Shown here piece after piece: positions 45,429 through 55,248 of a DNA stretch of 64,000 nucleotides. Position 1 is the first letter of the stretch; every line of letters begins with the position of its first letter. This stretch comes from SHVZ01 sp044223515 (GTDB taxonomy: Bacteria > Pseudomonadota > Alphaproteobacteria > SHVZ01): assembly GCA_044223515.1 (NCBI GenBank), contig JBGALV010000010.1, forward strand, positions 1 through 64,000, written 5' to 3'. The translations under genes were made by a program, and so were the position numbers. The notes below the pieces were generated by a model, which made no database searches, was not told where the DNA came from, and saw nothing but the letters and a program-made list of their open reading frames with translations.

Positions 45429-46966
45429 CAGACGGCTTCCTTCTCGGCCGGAGACTCGGGAATCTCGGGCGGCATATCGTCCTGCTCGGCGAGCTGCGAA
45501 TAGAGGTCGCCATAGGCCTGCTCGACCGACCGCTGGTCGTAGTAGACCTTGCAGCGCTCGCGGATCGCATGCGCGCAGCGGTCGAACCAGTCCTGATCGG
45601 TGATCAGGCGGCGGATCGCGGCCGCGGTCGCGCGCGGATTGGAGAGCGCGGTCACCTCCCCGCCGGGCCCCAGGCGAGGGCTTTCGTCCTCGCGGCCGTA
45701 GATCAGCTCGGAACAAGATCCCACGTTGGTCGCGACCGTGGGCACGCCGGCGGCTCCAGCCTCCAGGATCACCAGCGGCTGGCCTTCGCTGATCGAGGTC
45801 AGCACGTTGACGTCGATGAGCCCCAGGATGTCGTCGAGCTTCTTCCGCCCGGTGAACTCGAAGGTGCCGCCGAGGCCGAGGCCCTCGACCATCTGCTTGC
45901 ACTCTTCGTAGTAGACCGGGTCTTCCTCGTAAGGGCCGATCATCAGGCATTTCACGTCGGGCACGCTGCGCCGGAGGATGTCGGCGGCGCGGATATAGGT
46001 CTTCACGTCCTTGATGGGCACGACGCGGCCGATCAGCGCCACTGTCGGCGGCCGGGGCGCCGGATCGCGCTTCACCTTGGTGAAACGTTCGACGTCGACG
46101 CCGTTCGGGATCACCCACATCTTCGAGCGGTCCGCGCCGTCGGCCATCTGCAGGCGCTGGTTGCCTTCGAAGAGGGTGATGATGCCCGTCGCCGCCTGGT
46201 AGCAGGCCCGGCTGTAAGTGAGGAAGCTGTCGACCCAGAGGTCCTTGAGACCCTTCTCGCCGCTCTCGACCGTGAGCCCGCCCGAGCCGACCTCGAACAG
46301 CCAGTCGGCCATCGCGATCTCGACGCGGCGTTCGTTGGTGTAGATGCCGTGCTCGGTCAGCAGCAGCGGCCGGCCGGTCTCAAGCGCCGCGCGCGCGCCC
46401 CAGAGTCCCGCATAGCCGGTCGAGACCGCATGGTAGACACGGCATAGCGGCAGCTCGGACAGCAGCACCGAGTAGAGGCCCCCGATCAACGCGCGCCAAG
46501 TCCAGAAGTAGTGCAGGAACGAGCTGCCTTTGAGCGTGCGCTGGTACATGCGCACGAGCTGGCGCCAGGCCGCCGGCGAGTCGAGCAGCTGGGTGCGGCC
46601 GATCCTCGCCTTGTGCGGCTCCAGCACCTTGAGCAGCTCGGCCACCTCGGCGAGCCCGCCCCGCCTGTGAATGCTGAGGAGCACCGGCTCCAGCTCGCGC
46701 ATCAGCTTCTCGGCGCCGAACATGAAGCGGCGGCCCTTCGGCAGGTCCTGGATGTAGACGTGGGTGATGCCGGTGACGTTCGGCGGCACCTCGTAGCGCA
46801 CGGTCTTGGGCTCGTCCTTGGCCAGCAGCGAAATGATGTGGAATGTCTTGTCCTTGGTGCCGCGGATCAGGTCATGCGTCCAGGTCGACACGCCGCCGGC
46901 GACATACGGATACGTGCCTTCGAGGATCAGGCAGACATCCGCGACGGGCTCGGTCTTGGGCTTCAT
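45428..46966 (-). CDS. pelF: PelF, cytosolic GT4 glycosyltransferase of Pel synthesis
   Basis: 512 residues. The start ADVCLILEGTYPYVAGGVSTWTHDLI is the PelF-specific DUF3492 N-terminal region. The GT-B C-terminal lobe has VIPNGVDVERF, ALIGRVVPIKDVKTYI, GRKKLDDILGLIDVNVLTSISEGQPLVILEAGAAGVPTVA with the E-x7-E motif. PelF polymerises UDP-GalNAc. It overlaps pelE by four bases and pelG by one. Confidence 0.97.
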   Translation of the reverse strand: MKPKTEPVADVCLILEGTYPYVAGGVSTWTHDLIRGTKDKTFHIISLLAKDEPKTVRYEVPPNVTGITHVYIQDLPKGRRFMFGAEKLMRELEPVLLSIHRRGGLAEVAELLKVLEPHKARIGRTQLLDSPAAWRQLVRMYQRTLKGSSFLHYFWTWRALIGGLYSVLLSELPLCRVYHAVSTGYAGLWGARAALETGRPLLLTEHGIYTNERRVEIAMADWLFEVGSGGLTVESGEKGLKDLWVDSFLTYSRACYQAATGIITLFEGNQRLQMADGADRSKMWVIPNGVDVERFTKVKRDPAPRPPTVALIGRVVPIKDVKTYIRAADILRRSVPDVKCLMIGPYEEDPVYYEECKQMVEGLGLGGTFEFTGRKKLDDILGLIDVNVLTSISEGQPLVILEAGAAGVPTVATNVGSCSELIYGREDESPRLGPGGEVTALSNPRATAAAIRRLITDQDWFDRCAHAIRERCKVYYDQRSVEQAYGDLYSQLAEQDDMPPEIPESPAEKEAV

Positions 46967-48072
46967 GCCGCCGCCTTCCCCGTCGGGCCGGCGCTCCAGA
47001 GGCGGATCACATCGGGCACCTGTGGCGGGTGCTTGCCGCCGGCCAGGAACAGTTGGCCGTGCTGGGCGATCGCTTCACGGACCTTGTCGTAACGGCCGAG
47101 CTTGAACAGCGCCTCCAGATTCCAGAGCATCATGTCGGCCGAGATCAGCCCGCGCGCCTCGGCGACCGTGAACCAGCTTGCCGCCGCGTCGTAGCGCCGC
47201 TCGCGCACCAGCAGGCGGCCGATCGCGAGCCAGAGCCCGGGGTCGCGCGGACGCACCTTTAGCGCTTGCTGGTAGCTTTCGAGCGCGCGAATGCGATTGT
47301 CGCGCTCACGCTCGGAATCGAGCAGCCCGGTAAATGCGTAGTCGTCGTAGTGACGGGCCAACTGCTCCAGCCTCTTGAAGCTCTTCGGGCGCTCGCGCAC
47401 CTTGCGCTGAAGGAGCTGAGCGCGCGCGAGGAAGCGGCCCTCGATCGTGGCGACCGCCGTCGCCGCCTGCGTGCGGACGGAGGGATCGGTATCGGTCAGC
47501 GCCAGCTTGAGCGCCGGGGCGAAGCCCGGGCGGAAGTGCCGCGTGAGAAGGCCTATCACCAAGCGCTTCTTCGCCGCGTCGCCGCTCGACAGGATGTCGG
47601 CGAAACTCTCGACCGCGCCGCCCGCGGTCGACCGTCGGCGGCGCATCAGGGATTCGTAGAGATCGGTCACGCGCGATCGCGTATCGGTCGGAAAGAGGCT
47701 CGCATACCAGGCCTGGAAGTCGAACCAGTCGCGGTGGAAGAAAAGCAGGAGCGAGCCGGTCGCGATCGCCGCGACCGGACCGATCGGCCCCAGGCCCGCG
47801 GTCGCGACGAACAGGTACCAGGCGACCTGGTTTCGTCGGATCCAGCGGCCGACCCATTTCGCCCACACGAACAGCATCAGCGAGATGACGGCGTGCGCCG
47901 CCATCCATTCCTCCAGCCTCATCTCGCGCGTCACCAGCTGATCGAGGAAGAAGACCTCGCCGATGAGCGCGAACGGAGCCGGGGCGAGCAGCCGCAAGCG
48001 CTGGCCGATGATTGTCCGGCGCTTGGCCGCGACGCGGCGGCGAAGCCTAGAGGCGGGCTTAGCGCCGCTCAC
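46963..48072 (-). CDS. pelE: PelE, inner-membrane TPR partner of PelD
   Basis: 369 residues with N-terminal membrane segments (LLAPAPFALIGEVFFLDQL, AVISLMLFVWAKWV, WYLFVATAGLGPIGPVAAIATGSLLLFF) and a cytosolic C-terminal helical repeat domain of HEAT and TPR type (ALKLALTDTDPSVRTQAATAVA; RALESYQQALKVRPRDPGLWLAIGRLL split over two repeats). Topology, size and position between pelD and pelF match PelE. It is thought to hold PelD and PelF together. Its start overlaps pelD by 14 bases. Confidence 0.92.
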   Translation of the reverse strand: MSGAKPASRLRRRVAAKRRTIIGQRLRLLAPAPFALIGEVFFLDQLVTREMRLEEWMAAHAVISLMLFVWAKWVGRWIRRNQVAWYLFVATAGLGPIGPVAAIATGSLLLFFHRDWFDFQAWYASLFPTDTRSRVTDLYESLMRRRRSTAGGAVESFADILSSGDAAKKRLVIGLLTRHFRPGFAPALKLALTDTDPSVRTQAATAVATIEGRFLARAQLLQRKVRERPKSFKRLEQLARHYDDYAFTGLLDSERERDNRIRALESYQQALKVRPRDPGLWLAIGRLLVRERRYDAAASWFTVAEARGLISADMMLWNLEALFKLGRYDKVREAIAQHGQLFLAGGKHPPQVPDVIRLWSAGPTGKAAA

Positions 48073-49420
48073 GGCGGTGCAGCTCCTCGATCTCGAAGGT
48101 CAGGTGCACGCGGTCGGCCATGACGTTGAGGCGCATGCTGATGTCGTCCTTCAGCTTCCGCATGACTAGACGCGCACCGGCGCCGTTGGTTGCCGGCAGC
48201 AGCACCGCGAAGCGCCGGCCGACCGGCAGCCACTGGAAGGCGAGATCCGTCTCGCGGAGCCACTGGCCGACGGCGACCGCGACGATCCTGCCGACCGAGA
48301 GCGCCTCCTCCCGGCTGAGCTCGCCTTCGCCCTCGAACCCTACGATCAGCATGGTCAGATCGAAGTCGACGCGCTCGGCGAGCTTGACCAGGAACTCCTT
48401 CTGGCGATCGAAGAGCTGCGCCGAGAGGAGACCCGCCTCGGGATCCAGAATGCGCTCGGACGTCGCGTCCTCATAGCGCTTGGCGATCGCCATGTTGCTG
48501 CCGATCCAGTCGCAGAGCAGCTGGAAGTTCTCGATCGTCGTCGGGGTGAGATCGAGGAGGCCCAGCGCCTCGATCTTCAGCATGCCGTAGACCTCGTCGG
48601 TCTCGGGGTCCTGCAGCGGGCCGGCGAGCACGCCCTCGCCGGCCAGCGCCTTCTCGTCGGCGGCGCGCGCCACGCACAGCACGCCGCGCTCGGCGACGGT
48701 CCGGCGGTAGAGCGGGTGGTCGTCGAGGAACGTGCGATTATAACGCTCGTCGTCCTTCCAGCCGAAGGCACGGCTCATCTCGATCTGCGCGTCCTTGAGG
48801 AGCCAGATCGAGAACTTCTCCGGGTTGAGGATCGCAGCGACCAGCGCGTTCGCTCCTTCGAACACGCTCGGGACGTCGAGGCGCTCGACCGCCATGGCGG
48901 CACGGAACACGGTCAGCAGGGTGCGGAACTGGCCGGCGATCCTCGCCTCCAGCTCGTCTTTCGCGGCCGACATGCCTTCGAACGCCGCGGTGATGACCTG
49001 CGCCTGGGTCTCGGACTCGGCGAGCCGCTTTCTCAGGTCGGCGCGCTCGCGCAGATGGCGCGACCTGAGCTCGCCGACGACGAGGCCCGTCGCCGCCCAC
49101 ATGAGCGGCGTCTTCGAGAGCTCGAACAGGTAGGCGAAGAGATCGAGCGCCAGCGGCTGCGGCGGCACGTTGCCGGCCAGGAGCGCCGCCGACGAGGCGA
49201 TGGCCGCGATCAGGCCCTCGTTGGTGCCGTACTGGAGGCTGATCAGCACCACCACCGCCCAGAACGGATGCGGTGCGACTTCGCGGAAGCGATCGCCGTC
49301 GAAGACATAGCGGTCGAGAAGCAGGGCGACCGTGAAGAAGATCGCGATCTCGACCAGCGCGGTGACGCGGAGCCCGAATATTTCGCGCGGCGCGTCGTCC
49401 TCGACCCTGGTCGAGTTCAT
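48059..49420 (-). CDS. pelD: PelD, membrane GAF/degenerate-GGDEF c-di-GMP receptor
   Basis: 453 residues: about four membrane helices (residues 18-120), a helical stalk, a GAF domain at about 155-305 and a degenerate GGDEF domain at 310-450 without a GGDEF signature, hence not a cyclase. RETD at 389-392 (QWLRETDLAFQW) occupies the place of the RxxD inhibitory-site motif with which P. aeruginosa PelD binds c-di-GMP, so control of Pel synthesis by c-di-GMP is probably kept. It lies five bases after pelC. Confidence 0.93.
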   Translation of the reverse strand: MNSTRVEDDAPREIFGLRVTALVEIAIFFTVALLLDRYVFDGDRFREVAPHPFWAVVVLISLQYGTNEGLIAAIASSAALLAGNVPPQPLALDLFAYLFELSKTPLMWAATGLVVGELRSRHLRERADLRKRLAESETQAQVITAAFEGMSAAKDELEARIAGQFRTLLTVFRAAMAVERLDVPSVFEGANALVAAILNPEKFSIWLLKDAQIEMSRAFGWKDDERYNRTFLDDHPLYRRTVAERGVLCVARAADEKALAGEGVLAGPLQDPETDEVYGMLKIEALGLLDLTPTTIENFQLLCDWIGSNMAIAKRYEDATSERILDPEAGLLSAQLFDRQKEFLVKLAERVDFDLTMLIVGFEGEGELSREEALSVGRIVAVAVGQWLRETDLAFQWLPVGRRFAVLLPATNGAGARLVMRKLKDDISMRLNVMADRVHLTFEIEELHRRERR

Positions 49421-49425
49421 CTGGC

Positions 49426-49995
49426 TTAGGGCGCGGTCCGTGCCGCGAGACGATCGACCACGGTCGCCGCCAGCTTCTGGGCGGTCGCGGTCACGGTATC
49501 GCCGGTGCCGCTCATGGTCGCGCCGGCCTCGCTGAAGCTGCCGCCCCAGCGGACCGTGCCGTCGCGGCCGACCAGCCGCGCGGTCACCGCCACCGCCGGA
49601 TCGGGCCTCAGCCCGTAGCGATAGCCGAAGTCCTGGACCGAACCGACCAGGACGGCGTCGACCGCGAGCGCCTCGGCGACCTCACGCGCCACCGTCTCGC
49701 GTCCGATCTCCTTGCCGTCGAGACGCTTCTCGGCGAGCCGGCGGCGAACCTCGCTCTCCTCTACCTGGGCGAAGAGGCGGCGGGTGTAGAGCTCGTTGGC
49801 GAGCAGCTGGGCGACGATCTGCCCGGCATTAGGATGCGCCGACAGGTTTTCGAACGGCAGCACCGCGACCGTCATGCCACGCGTCGGCGCGGCACCGTCG
49901 GCGACGAAATCCTTAAGGCTGCTGGCGCCGCTCGCGCAAGCGGCGAGCACGCCCGCGATCGCAAGAGCCGCGAGCCTCGGTCCTAGAAACGCCAC
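49426..49995 (-). CDS. pelC: PelC, outer-membrane lipoprotein of Pel export
   Basis: 189 residues with a lipoprotein signal (LAALAIAGVLAAC, Cys19 or 20). The mature domain resembles PelC/LpoB-like folds: VAVLPFENLSAHPNAGQIVAQLLANELYTR and AVDAVLVGSVQDFGYRYG. PelC forms a periplasmic dodecameric ring that guides the cationic polymer to the PelB pore. Its start overlaps the end of the barrel gene by 13 bases. Confidence 0.93.
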   Translation of the reverse strand: MAFLGPRLAALAIAGVLAACASGASSLKDFVADGAAPTRGMTVAVLPFENLSAHPNAGQIVAQLLANELYTRRLFAQVEESEVRRRLAEKRLDGKEIGRETVAREVAEALAVDAVLVGSVQDFGYRYGLRPDPAVAVTARLVGRDGTVRWGGSFSEAGATMSGTGDTVTATAQKLAATVVDRLAARTAP

Positions 49996-51689
49996 AGGAA
50001 ATACCCTCCGAGCCGCGTCACCGTGGAGTCGGTGCCGCGCGACGCGGTCAGGCTGTGGCTGGCGACGAGCCCGAGCTCGAAGCTCGTATAGGGCTCGTAG
50101 ACGAGCTCGGCGCCGAGGAAGGGGCCGTCCGAGTTCAGTCGGTCGTAGGCGTAGCCGCCGTAGAGATTGTAGCGCGTCAGCGATGACAGCGTGCCCGAGA
50201 CGCCGACCGTGCCCGAGTGCACTTCGCGCGAGACCACCGAGAGCAGCGGGTACTCCGCGCCAAAGGCGTCGGTCGCGACCTTGCGGCCGCCGAGATACTC
50301 GGCGTCGAGACCGTAGGCGAAAGTGACCGAGGGCGGCCCCGCATAGGCCGTGTAGGCGAGCTCGAAGCCGGGACCGATGAAATGCGCGACGTCGGAATGA
50401 CCTTCGACGCCGTAGCGTCCGCCGGCGAGGCGGCCGGCGATGCGCCAGCTGGTGCCGAGGATCTTCTCGTAGCCGATCTGCACGCGGTCCGTGCGCGCCT
50501 CGTTCACCAGCCCGTCGACGACGTCCCAGTAGGGATCCTGGGCGATCGCGGCGAGACGGAGCGTGCCCTCGGCGAAGGACCTGGTGTGGCGGACGGCGCC
50601 GCCGACGATGCCGGTGCCGCCGATCAGCGCGAGGCGGGTGACGCCGCCTTTCTCGTGATCGACGGAGACATAGCCTTCGCCGCGGAAGCGCTTGCCCTCG
50701 AAGCTTTCGAGCGCGCCGTTGAGCTTGCGCACGAGCGGCGCATCGAGGTCATTACCTTCGAGCGCGAAGCCCGCGATCGACGAGCCGGCGAGCGTCTCGC
50801 CGGAAACCCGGGCGACGATCTGGCGGTCTGCCTTCTTGACCTTGCGGTGATCGATGTCGAAGCGGACGCGCGGCCCGTACTCGCGCAGCAGCTCGGCCTT
50901 GGCCCGGACCAGGCTGGGATCGTCCGGATTGAGGCCGAGCGCGCGATCGTAGAGGCCGACCGCGCGGCGCCAGCCGCCGAGCTGCGTCTCGACGCTCGCG
51001 AGTGCCGCCATCACCTCGATCGAGCTCGGCACTTCCTTGAGCAGTGCCTCGAGCTCGGCCTTGGCGCCTTCGGCGTCGCCGGTCTCCATGAGCAGGCGCG
51101 CCTTGGTGACGCGAAGGCGGCGGAGCGCGGCGGCGGTCTCGGCCTCCGTCGCCGGCGGCGTCTGCGCGACGTCCGTGCCGACATTGTCCGGAACGACCGT
51201 GACGGAGCCAACCGCGGCGGTCGCCGAGGGTCGCGCCTGGGCCAGCTGGACCGGCACAGGCGCCGCGGACGACAGCAGCGGCGCATCCGCCTTCGGGTTT
51301 CCGGACGACGCCTTGGTCTGAATCAGCCGGATCTCGACGCCGCGCGGAAGCGTGGTAGCGGCAGCGCTTCGGCCGGGCTTCGGAACCAGCTTGAGTCGCC
51401 GGCCGTCGGCCTCGGCGACCTGGATCCAGGCCGGCAGCATCGCGACCGCGTCGCGGATCGCTTTGGCATCCAGGTCGCGATCGAGCGTGACCACGAGGGT
51501 CTCTCCCTCGCGGACGGACTCGGCAGTGACTTTCTCCGCCCAGAGGAACCTGAGGCGAGCGGTGCCGTCCGCGCTGCTGGCCTCTACGGACATCGGCGCA
51601 ACGGCGGCGCCGGCCCCCGGCGCCCCCGCCAGCAAGGCGGCGAGGCACACCCCGAGACGAAGGGAGGCTGGGATGCTTCTGAACCTCAT
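49983..51689 (-). CDS. Outer-membrane barrel half of a split PelB
   Basis: 568 residues. A signal peptide (RLGVCLAALLAGAPGAGA) is followed by a beta-rich AMIN-like region (about 30-130), a Pro/Ala linker, two or so TPRs (ALRRLRVTKARLLMETGDAEGA; AVGLYDRALGLNPDDPSLV), and a C-terminal beta-barrel with alternating strands ending in the outer-membrane signature FLWRF. This matches the last TPRs plus porin of P. aeruginosa PelB, but as its own secreted protein. The ATG at 51689 is preferred because it starts at the signal peptide; an upstream start at 51740 would add 17 residues. Confidence 0.82.
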   Translation of the reverse strand: MRFRSIPASLRLGVCLAALLAGAPGAGAAVAPMSVEASSADGTARLRFLWAEKVTAESVREGETLVVTLDRDLDAKAIRDAVAMLPAWIQVAEADGRRLKLVPKPGRSAAATTLPRGVEIRLIQTKASSGNPKADAPLLSSAAPVPVQLAQARPSATAAVGSVTVVPDNVGTDVAQTPPATEAETAAALRRLRVTKARLLMETGDAEGAKAELEALLKEVPSSIEVMAALASVETQLGGWRRAVGLYDRALGLNPDDPSLVRAKAELLREYGPRVRFDIDHRKVKKADRQIVARVSGETLAGSSIAGFALEGNDLDAPLVRKLNGALESFEGKRFRGEGYVSVDHEKGGVTRLALIGGTGIVGGAVRHTRSFAEGTLRLAAIAQDPYWDVVDGLVNEARTDRVQIGYEKILGTSWRIAGRLAGGRYGVEGHSDVAHFIGPGFELAYTAYAGPPSVTFAYGLDAEYLGGRKVATDAFGAEYPLLSVVSREVHSGTVGVSGTLSSLTRYNLYGGYAYDRLNSDGPFLGAELVYEPYTSFELGLVASHSLTASRGTDSTVTRLGGYFLWRF

Positions 51690-51779
51690 GACGCCCGTAG
51701 CCGATCCTCGGCAGGTTAACGTCTTGGGAATATACGGCATTCTCCGCTAGTTCCGCGCGGGTTTCTTGCTCCGCCGCGT

Positions 51780-54700
51780 TCACTGTCCCGACAGGACGCG
51801 CCGAGCCTGATCGTACAGCTTGTTGTCCATCAGGAGATTGGCGTAGTCGGCGCGAAGCCCCGGGTCCGCCGGGCGCTCGCCGACCAGCGCCGCCATCAGG
51901 GCGAGGGCCTGAGTGGTGTCGCCCAGGCGGTTGAGGAGCTGGGCCCTGGCGACCCGGGTCGCGACCGACCGGTCGCGGCCCGCCTCGAGCTGGTCGAGGG
52001 CGCGGCGGAAGTGGAACCGCGCCGCGTCGCGCTCGCCGGCCTGCAGCAGGATCTCGCCATAGGCGGAGTTGACTTCGTGATCGGCGAGCGGCGTGTCGAC
52101 CACCTGCGCCAGATATCGGCGCGCGCCGGCAGTGCGCCCCGAGGCGAACTCCTGGAGACCGAGCCAGCGCGCGGCCTCCGGATCGCTCGGCACCTGGCGC
52201 GCGATCTTTCCGTAGACGACCGCGAGGGCCGCCTTGGGCGGTCCGCCCCGAGGCGAATTCCTGGAGACCGAGCCAGCGTGCAGCTTCAGGATCGCTCGGC
52301 ACCTGACGGACGATCTTGCCGTACACGATCGCGAGCGCCGCTTTGCTGTCGGCCTCGAGCCCCTGCTTGGCGAGCTTCCTCAAGCGGCCGAGATCGTTCT
52401 CGACGTCGGCCCTGGCAGCGATGACCCGACCCGCCTCCTCGGTCCGCTTGAGCGCCGTCAGCGCATCGATGCGGATCGCCGCCGCTTCCTCGGACTCGGT
52501 CGGCGACATCGGTCCGAGCGCGGTCAGCGCGCGGCCGGGATCCTCGGCATCGAGGAGCTGGCGCGCCCAGGCCGGACGCTCGCCGGCCGAAGCAGCGGCG
52601 GCTCGGCCCGCCAGCCATTCGGCCGCGGCGCGGGCCTGCTTGTTCTCGCGCCATAGATAGACCAGCTCGCCGACGATCGGATCGGATGGCGGCGCCCGAT
52701 CGGCCAGCGTCCGGAAGATGCCGATCGCGGCCTCACGGTCGCCGAGCTCGATCAGCCGGTAGGCGATCTCCTTGCGCTCGTCGGCGCCGAGGTTCGGGCG
52801 CGCGGCCCGGGCGATCAGGAGCTGACGCCGCTCCTGCGTGCGGCCGAGCTTCGACAGCGCCTCGTCGTAGACGTTCGCCCAGTCGCCGCCATAGGCCTCG
52901 GCGAAGCGCTTGAGCTCGGGCAGCGCCGCCTCCGGTCCGGCAACCTCAAGGAAGGCATACATGCGCGCTTCCCGCCGCTGTTTCGGCAGATCGGCACGCT
53001 TGATCTCGGCCGCCAGGAACTGCTGGAGCTCGGCCTTGCGGCCTGCCTTCTTCGCGCCCTCGACGTATGCGTAGAACCACTGGTCGGTCGCGTCCTCGCG
53101 CGCGAGACGGGCGATCTCGGAAAGCGCCTCGACGCCGCCGCCGACCTCCATCAGCGCGAAGAGCGCCTGCTCGCGGGCCTTCGCATCGAGGTCGCGCCGC
53201 TCGAGCTGGCGGGCGAAGAAGGTGCGCGCCTCGGCTTGGCGCTTCGCCTTCTTGGCCTCTTCCGCCGCGGCCGCCATCCACGTCTCGGGCTGTCGCTCGG
53301 CGAGCCAGAAGATCGCCGGCATGGTTTCGGCGCCGAGGCCCTTTTCCAGCAGGTTGTAGACGAGCGTCGCCAAGGTGTCGGGCTCGAGTCCCGGCTTTGC
53401 CAGAAGCTGCGTCCAGAACGCGGCGAGTTCCTCCTGGGCAGGGGCCGCACCGCGCTTCGCCACGTTCGCGAGGGCGACAACGTAGAGCCGCTCCGCCAAG
53501 GGCGAGTTGCCCCGCAGCGGCCGCACCTCGGCCAGGACTTCCTCGTGACGGCCGAGCGCCGCGAGCGCGCTGGCGAGCTGGAGTCGCGTATCCTCGCCGT
53601 CCCGGACCGCGATGAGACGCCTGGCCGCCGCCAGCGCCAGCCTCGGCTGGCTGTGGGCCTCGGCCAGATCGGCGAGCTGGCCGAGCAGCGTCGCGTCGAG
53701 CTGGGCTGCCTGCGGGCTTTCGAGCCAGGCGATGACCTGGTCGGACCGCCCGGCCGCGGCGGAGAGAAGCGCCCAGGCGGCATCGATCGCCGGCGAGCGC
53801 TGGCGCTGGCGGTCGCGCACGACCTGGATCCTTCGCCATCCGTCTTCCGCCTGTCCCAGGCGGATCATCGCGTTGGCGATGTCGAGCGCGATCGCCTCTT
53901 CCCAGCCGAAGCGATCGAGCATCGCCGCAAGTTGGCGGCGGGCCGGCTCGACGCGGTCGAGATCGGAGAGGATCAGGACCAGCCCGAGGATCTGGTCAGC
54001 GGAAAGGTCGGCCGTGTTGGCGAGCGCCTTCTCGGCCGCCGCCAGTGCGCCTTTCGCGTCGCCGATGGTCTTGAGCACGGTGGCCGCGAGCACCGGCCGG
54101 CGCTCCAGGAACTCCGGCGCGGCCATCACCCATTTCGCGACCTCGCCCGCCTTGTCAGGCGGCGCCATGCCGACGAGCGACGAAAGCTGCCAATCGGGAA
54201 GCCTGAGCGGCGAGCCCCTGACCGCGATCTGCAGCGCGAACGGGACCAGGTTGCGCTCGAGCGCGAGATCGATCAGGTCGTCGTCGAACTCCGGCGCGAG
54301 CGTACCTGCCAGATAGGCCGCCCGCAGCCTCTGGAAGGCCTGGTCGCGCCGGCCGATACGGAGCTCCAGCCGGATGCGCTCGGCGAACAGTGCGGGAGTT
54401 TCCGAAATCCTCGTCTCGAAGCGATCGAGGACGGTGAGCGCGGGGCCTTCCAGGCCGGCACCGAGAAGCTGGCGGACGACACCGATCAGCGAGATCGGGG
54501 TCTTGGTCTCGGCGATCCAGCCTTCGGCCAGCTCCATCGCCTCGGCCTCGCGCCCCGTGCGCGCCAGGATACTGACGTAGAATTCGATCGTGCGCTGGTT
54601 GCGCGGCACCTTGAAGCGGTTGCTGAGCTCGTCGAGAGCGGATTGTGCGGCATCGAAGTTGCCGAGGTCGGACTCGAGCTGGGCGAGATCCATCCAGTCT

Positions 54701-55173
54701 TCGTATCGCGCCCTGATCTTGACCAGGCTGCGCAAGACCACGATCTGCTTGTCGGTTTCGCCGTGGTCGCTGTAGTAGTCCGAAAGCTCGCGCAGGACCT
54801 TTTCCGTCGGGCGGATGCGCGCGAGATCGGCGAGCGTCTCCAGATAGTCGTAGATGCGCGCCGACTGCCTATAGAGGTTCGCCAGTTCCTCCTTCGCCTC
54901 GGCCTCCTGCGGATGGGAGACGACGAAGCGCTCCATCAGCTCGACCGCGCGCTCGAACTCGCCGATCTCAAGGTAGACCCGGGTGAGCGGGATGACGACG
55001 CCGACGGACAGGTCGCCGGAAGCGAGGCGCTGCTCAAGGGCGTTCTGGGCCGAATCGTAGTCGAGGCCCTTCAGGTACATCAGGGCGAGCTCGCGGTCGC
55101 GCGGGATCACCGCGATGCTGGCGGCGATGCCCGCGGCGACGAGAAGCGCCAGGACGATGTGCGGCGCGCGCAT
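51780..55173 (-). pseudogene. TPR scaffold half of a split PelB, interrupted by a 109-bp duplication
   Basis: The frame opens at 55173 with one membrane helix (IVLALLVAAGIAASIAVI) and then runs through some 25-30 TPR-like helix pairs, as in the periplasmic scaffold of PelB that binds PelA. At about 52240 the frame is lost because a 102-bp segment is repeated with an offset of 109 bp. The correct frame resumes in the second copy and ends at 51780 (RRVLSGQ). Subtracting 109 from 3,394 leaves 3,285 bases, that is 1,094 codons plus stop with no other interruption. As read, the product is shifted after about 980 residues and runs on into the barrel gene's antisense-like frame to 50752. The lesion may be real, phase-variable or a misassembly. 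Confidence 0.85.
52135..52345. repeat. Diverged direct repeat (2 x 102 bp, offset 109) inside the pelB TPR gene
   Basis: Copy A is 52135-52236 and copy B is 52244-52345, separated by seven bases. They differ at 13 of 102 positions by my count. In protein, both read GKI-RQVPSDPEAARWLG with only two residue changes, so the differences are mostly synonymous. The offset is one more than a multiple of three and so breaks the frame. Confidence 0.92.
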
Positions 55174-55248
55174 ACGCTCAGGCGTCCGTAAGCCGACGTA
55201 CCGCGACCGTCGCCGACGAGGAGCGGCACGTTTGGATCGTAACGCAGG

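Noticed and set aside
50752..52240. Continuation of the pelB TPR frame over the neighbouring barrel gene
   Set aside because: After the duplication the frame is shifted and reads an Arg/Ala-rich product over sequence that encodes proper TPR and barrel proteins in other frames.
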